DNA from: Thioalkalivibrio sp.
Lineage (GTDB): Bacteria; Pseudomonadota; Gammaproteobacteria; Ectothiorhodospirales; Ectothiorhodospiraceae
DNA: 7,319 nucleotides
NCBI GenBank assembly: GCA_007119005.1
Contig: SKQM01000197.1
Location: 1 to 7,319 of the forward strand
Direction: 5' to 3'
Shown here: positions 6,468-7,319 of the stretch, piece by piece
How the letters are laid out: every line of letters begins with the position of its first letter
Numbering within the stretch: the first letter of the stretch is position 1
Position numbers and translations under genes: made by a program
Notes under the pieces: model-generated
What the model saw: only the letters and a program-made list of their open reading frames with translations
What the model was told of the DNA's origin: nothing
The model's database searches: none

Positions 6468-7172
6468 ATGCCGATGACACGAACGATCCTGATCCCGCTG
6501 CTGGCCGCGCTGGCCATCTCTCCGGCCCTGGCCACCGACGCGATCGAGCGCCGCATGGCCGAGGTGGTGCCGACACTGAGTCCCGACGTCATCCAGGCCT
6601 CGGGGATGCCCGGCGTCTACGAGGTTCGTTACGGGACCGACATCTTCTACGTGTCCGAGGACGGGCGCTACCTGCTTCAGGGCAGCCTGATCGATCTCGA
6701 AACCCGGGAGAACCTGACCGAAAAGTCGCGTCGCGGGGTGCGCGCGGAGATCTTCGCCGAGATTCCCGATGACGAGCTGACCGTCTACGTTCCCCAGCGC
6801 GAAGTGCGGCACGTGATCAACATCTTCACCGACCCGAACTGCCCCTTCTGCCGGCAGCTGCATGATGAGATGCAGACCTACCTGAATGCCGGGGTGAAGG
6901 TCCGCTATTTCATGTACCCGGTGCTGGGCCGCCAGTCGCCGACGATCATGCGCGACATCTGGTGCTCGGAGAGCCGCACCGACGCGATGGATCTCGCCAA
7001 GGCGGGTCGTGCGGTTCCTTCCGCCGACTGTCCGACACCAGCCGATCAACACCTCGCACTGGGGCGTGAACTCGGAATCACCGGCACCCCGGCGACGATC
7101 ACCGGGAATGGGCAGCTGATTTCGGGCTACCGCCCGGCGATCGAAGTGATCCAGGCGCTGAACGAGGAGTAG
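6468..7172 (+). CDS. dsbC: Thiol:disulfide interchange protein DsbC (periplasmic isomerase)
   Basis: DsbC reshuffles wrong disulfides in the periplasm, is kept reduced by DsbD, and works as a V-shaped dimer. The 234-residue precursor has a signal peptide (hydrophobic 7-19, likely cut after SPALA at 22). An N-terminal dimerisation domain spans about 25-85, with GVYEVRYGTDIFYVSEDGRY (49-68) matching the DsbC style. The thioredoxin-fold domain follows: INIFTDPNCPFCRQLH (117-132) holds the active site Cys125 and Cys128. A second pair, Cys166 (DIWCSE) and Cys188 (ADCPT), should form the structural disulfide known from E. coli DsbC. The cis-proline loop GTPAT has Thr207-Pro208. The dipeptide between the active cysteines is Pro-Phe, not the Gly-Tyr of E. 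coli DsbC; it is closer to the CPYC of DsbG. Length, the second cysteine pair and position after xerD favour DsbC. In-frame ATGs at 6468 and 6474 both leave a good signal peptide, and the ribosome binding site is weak. Confidence 0.93.
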   Translation: MPMTRTILIPLLAALAISPALATDAIERRMAEVVPTLSPDVIQASGMPGVYEVRYGTDIFYVSEDGRYLLQGSLIDLETRENLTEKSRRGVRAEIFAEIPDDELTVYVPQREVRHVINIFTDPNCPFCRQLHDEMQTYLNAGVKVRYFMYPVLGRQSPTIMRDIWCSESRTDAMDLAKAGRAVPSADCPTPADQHLALGRELGITGTPATITGNGQLISGYRPAIEVIQALNEE

Positions 7173-7191
7173 TTTTCTCTCCCCTCTCCCG

Positions 7192-7231
7192 CGAGACCGG
7201 GGACAGGCTTATGAGCCTGTCCCCGGTCTCG
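7192..7231. terminator. 18-bp perfect hairpin between convergent genes (terminator-like or REP-like)
   Basis: CGAGACCGGGGACAGGCT (7192-7209) and its exact complement (7214-7231) flank a 4-base TATG loop. The stem starts 20 bp after the dsbC stop and ends 35 bp before the stop of the convergent gene. No run of T follows on either strand, so it is not a canonical intrinsic terminator, though so stable a stem between converging genes may block transcription or protect the 3' ends of both mRNAs. The GGGGACAG-type arm also looks like palindromes that occur many times in some gammaproteobacterial genomes, so it may be a dispersed repeat. It is unrelated in sequence to the repeat array at the left end. 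Confidence 0.6.
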
Positions 7232-7266
7232 GCGCCGCTCGTGAGGGCCCGCCCTCGCGCAGGGCT

Positions 7267-7319
7267 TCAGTACAGCAGCGCGACCATCTTCCGGCGGTAC
7301 TGGTTGACCAGTTCGTTCC
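7267..7319 (-). CDS. 3' end of an unidentified convergent gene (partial)
   Basis: On the minus strand the right edge reads NELVNQYRRKMVALLY followed by TGA. Of the three minus-strand frames this one looks most like a natural helical C-terminus and it ends shortly before the hairpin. Sixteen residues do not allow a family call. In many gammaproteobacteria xerD-dsbC is followed in the same direction by hom and thrC; this gene runs the other way, so that arrangement is not kept here. Confidence 0.45.
   Translation of the reverse strand, partial: NELVNQYRRKMVALLY

Noticed and set aside
5270..6592. Long minus-strand open frame (440 codons) opposite the slipin, xerD and dsbC genes
   Set aside because: It covers parts of three well-supported plus-strand genes and its translation (rich in Arg, Gln, His, Pro) shows no domain. 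It is a GC-rich shadow.

Overview
The window is GC-rich, tightly packed chromosomal DNA. The gene content and protein similarities suggest a gammaproteobacterium: MobB and XerD resemble the E. coli proteins closely, and xerD is followed directly by dsbC. High GC and REP-like hairpins would fit an Ectothiorhodospiraceae/Chromatiales-type organism, but that placement is inference. No phage, IS, CRISPR, tRNA or rRNA signature was seen. The window looks like core genome.

Left part, minus strand. A three-gene run reads from about 2761 down to 439: mobB (molybdenum cofactor GTPase), moeA (molybdenum insertion) and an RDD-family membrane protein. mobB and moeA overlap by 4 bp (ATGA), and moeA is 2 bp from the RDD gene, so they are very probably one transcript. 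Below the RDD gene lies about 400 bp of non-coding DNA with three REP-like hairpin units at a 94-bp period; two are exact copies. At the extreme left edge a minus-strand gene may begin (first 12 codons only).

Centre. A 291-bp intergenic region separates mobB from the divergent plus-strand genes and should hold promoters for both directions.

Right part, plus strand. A long-form NfeD membrane serine protease (3053-4570) is followed by a slipin/stomatin (SPFH) protein (4657-5448), a classic membrane-quality-control pair. Then come xerD (chromosome dimer resolution recombinase, best start GTG at 5477) and dsbC (periplasmic disulfide isomerase, with a CPFC active site). After dsbC stands an 18-bp perfect hairpin, then the last 16 codons of an unidentified convergent minus-strand gene.

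How the genes work together. MobB and MoeA serve the last steps of molybdenum cofactor assembly. NfeD and the slipin probably form a protease-scaffold pair in the inner membrane. XerD acts on dif with XerC, and DsbC repairs disulfides in the periplasm. I found no convincing undescribed system. The most unusual points are a highly charged, acidic insertion between the two catalytic residues of NfeD, the CPFC motif of DsbC, and the recently duplicated REP-like repeat.
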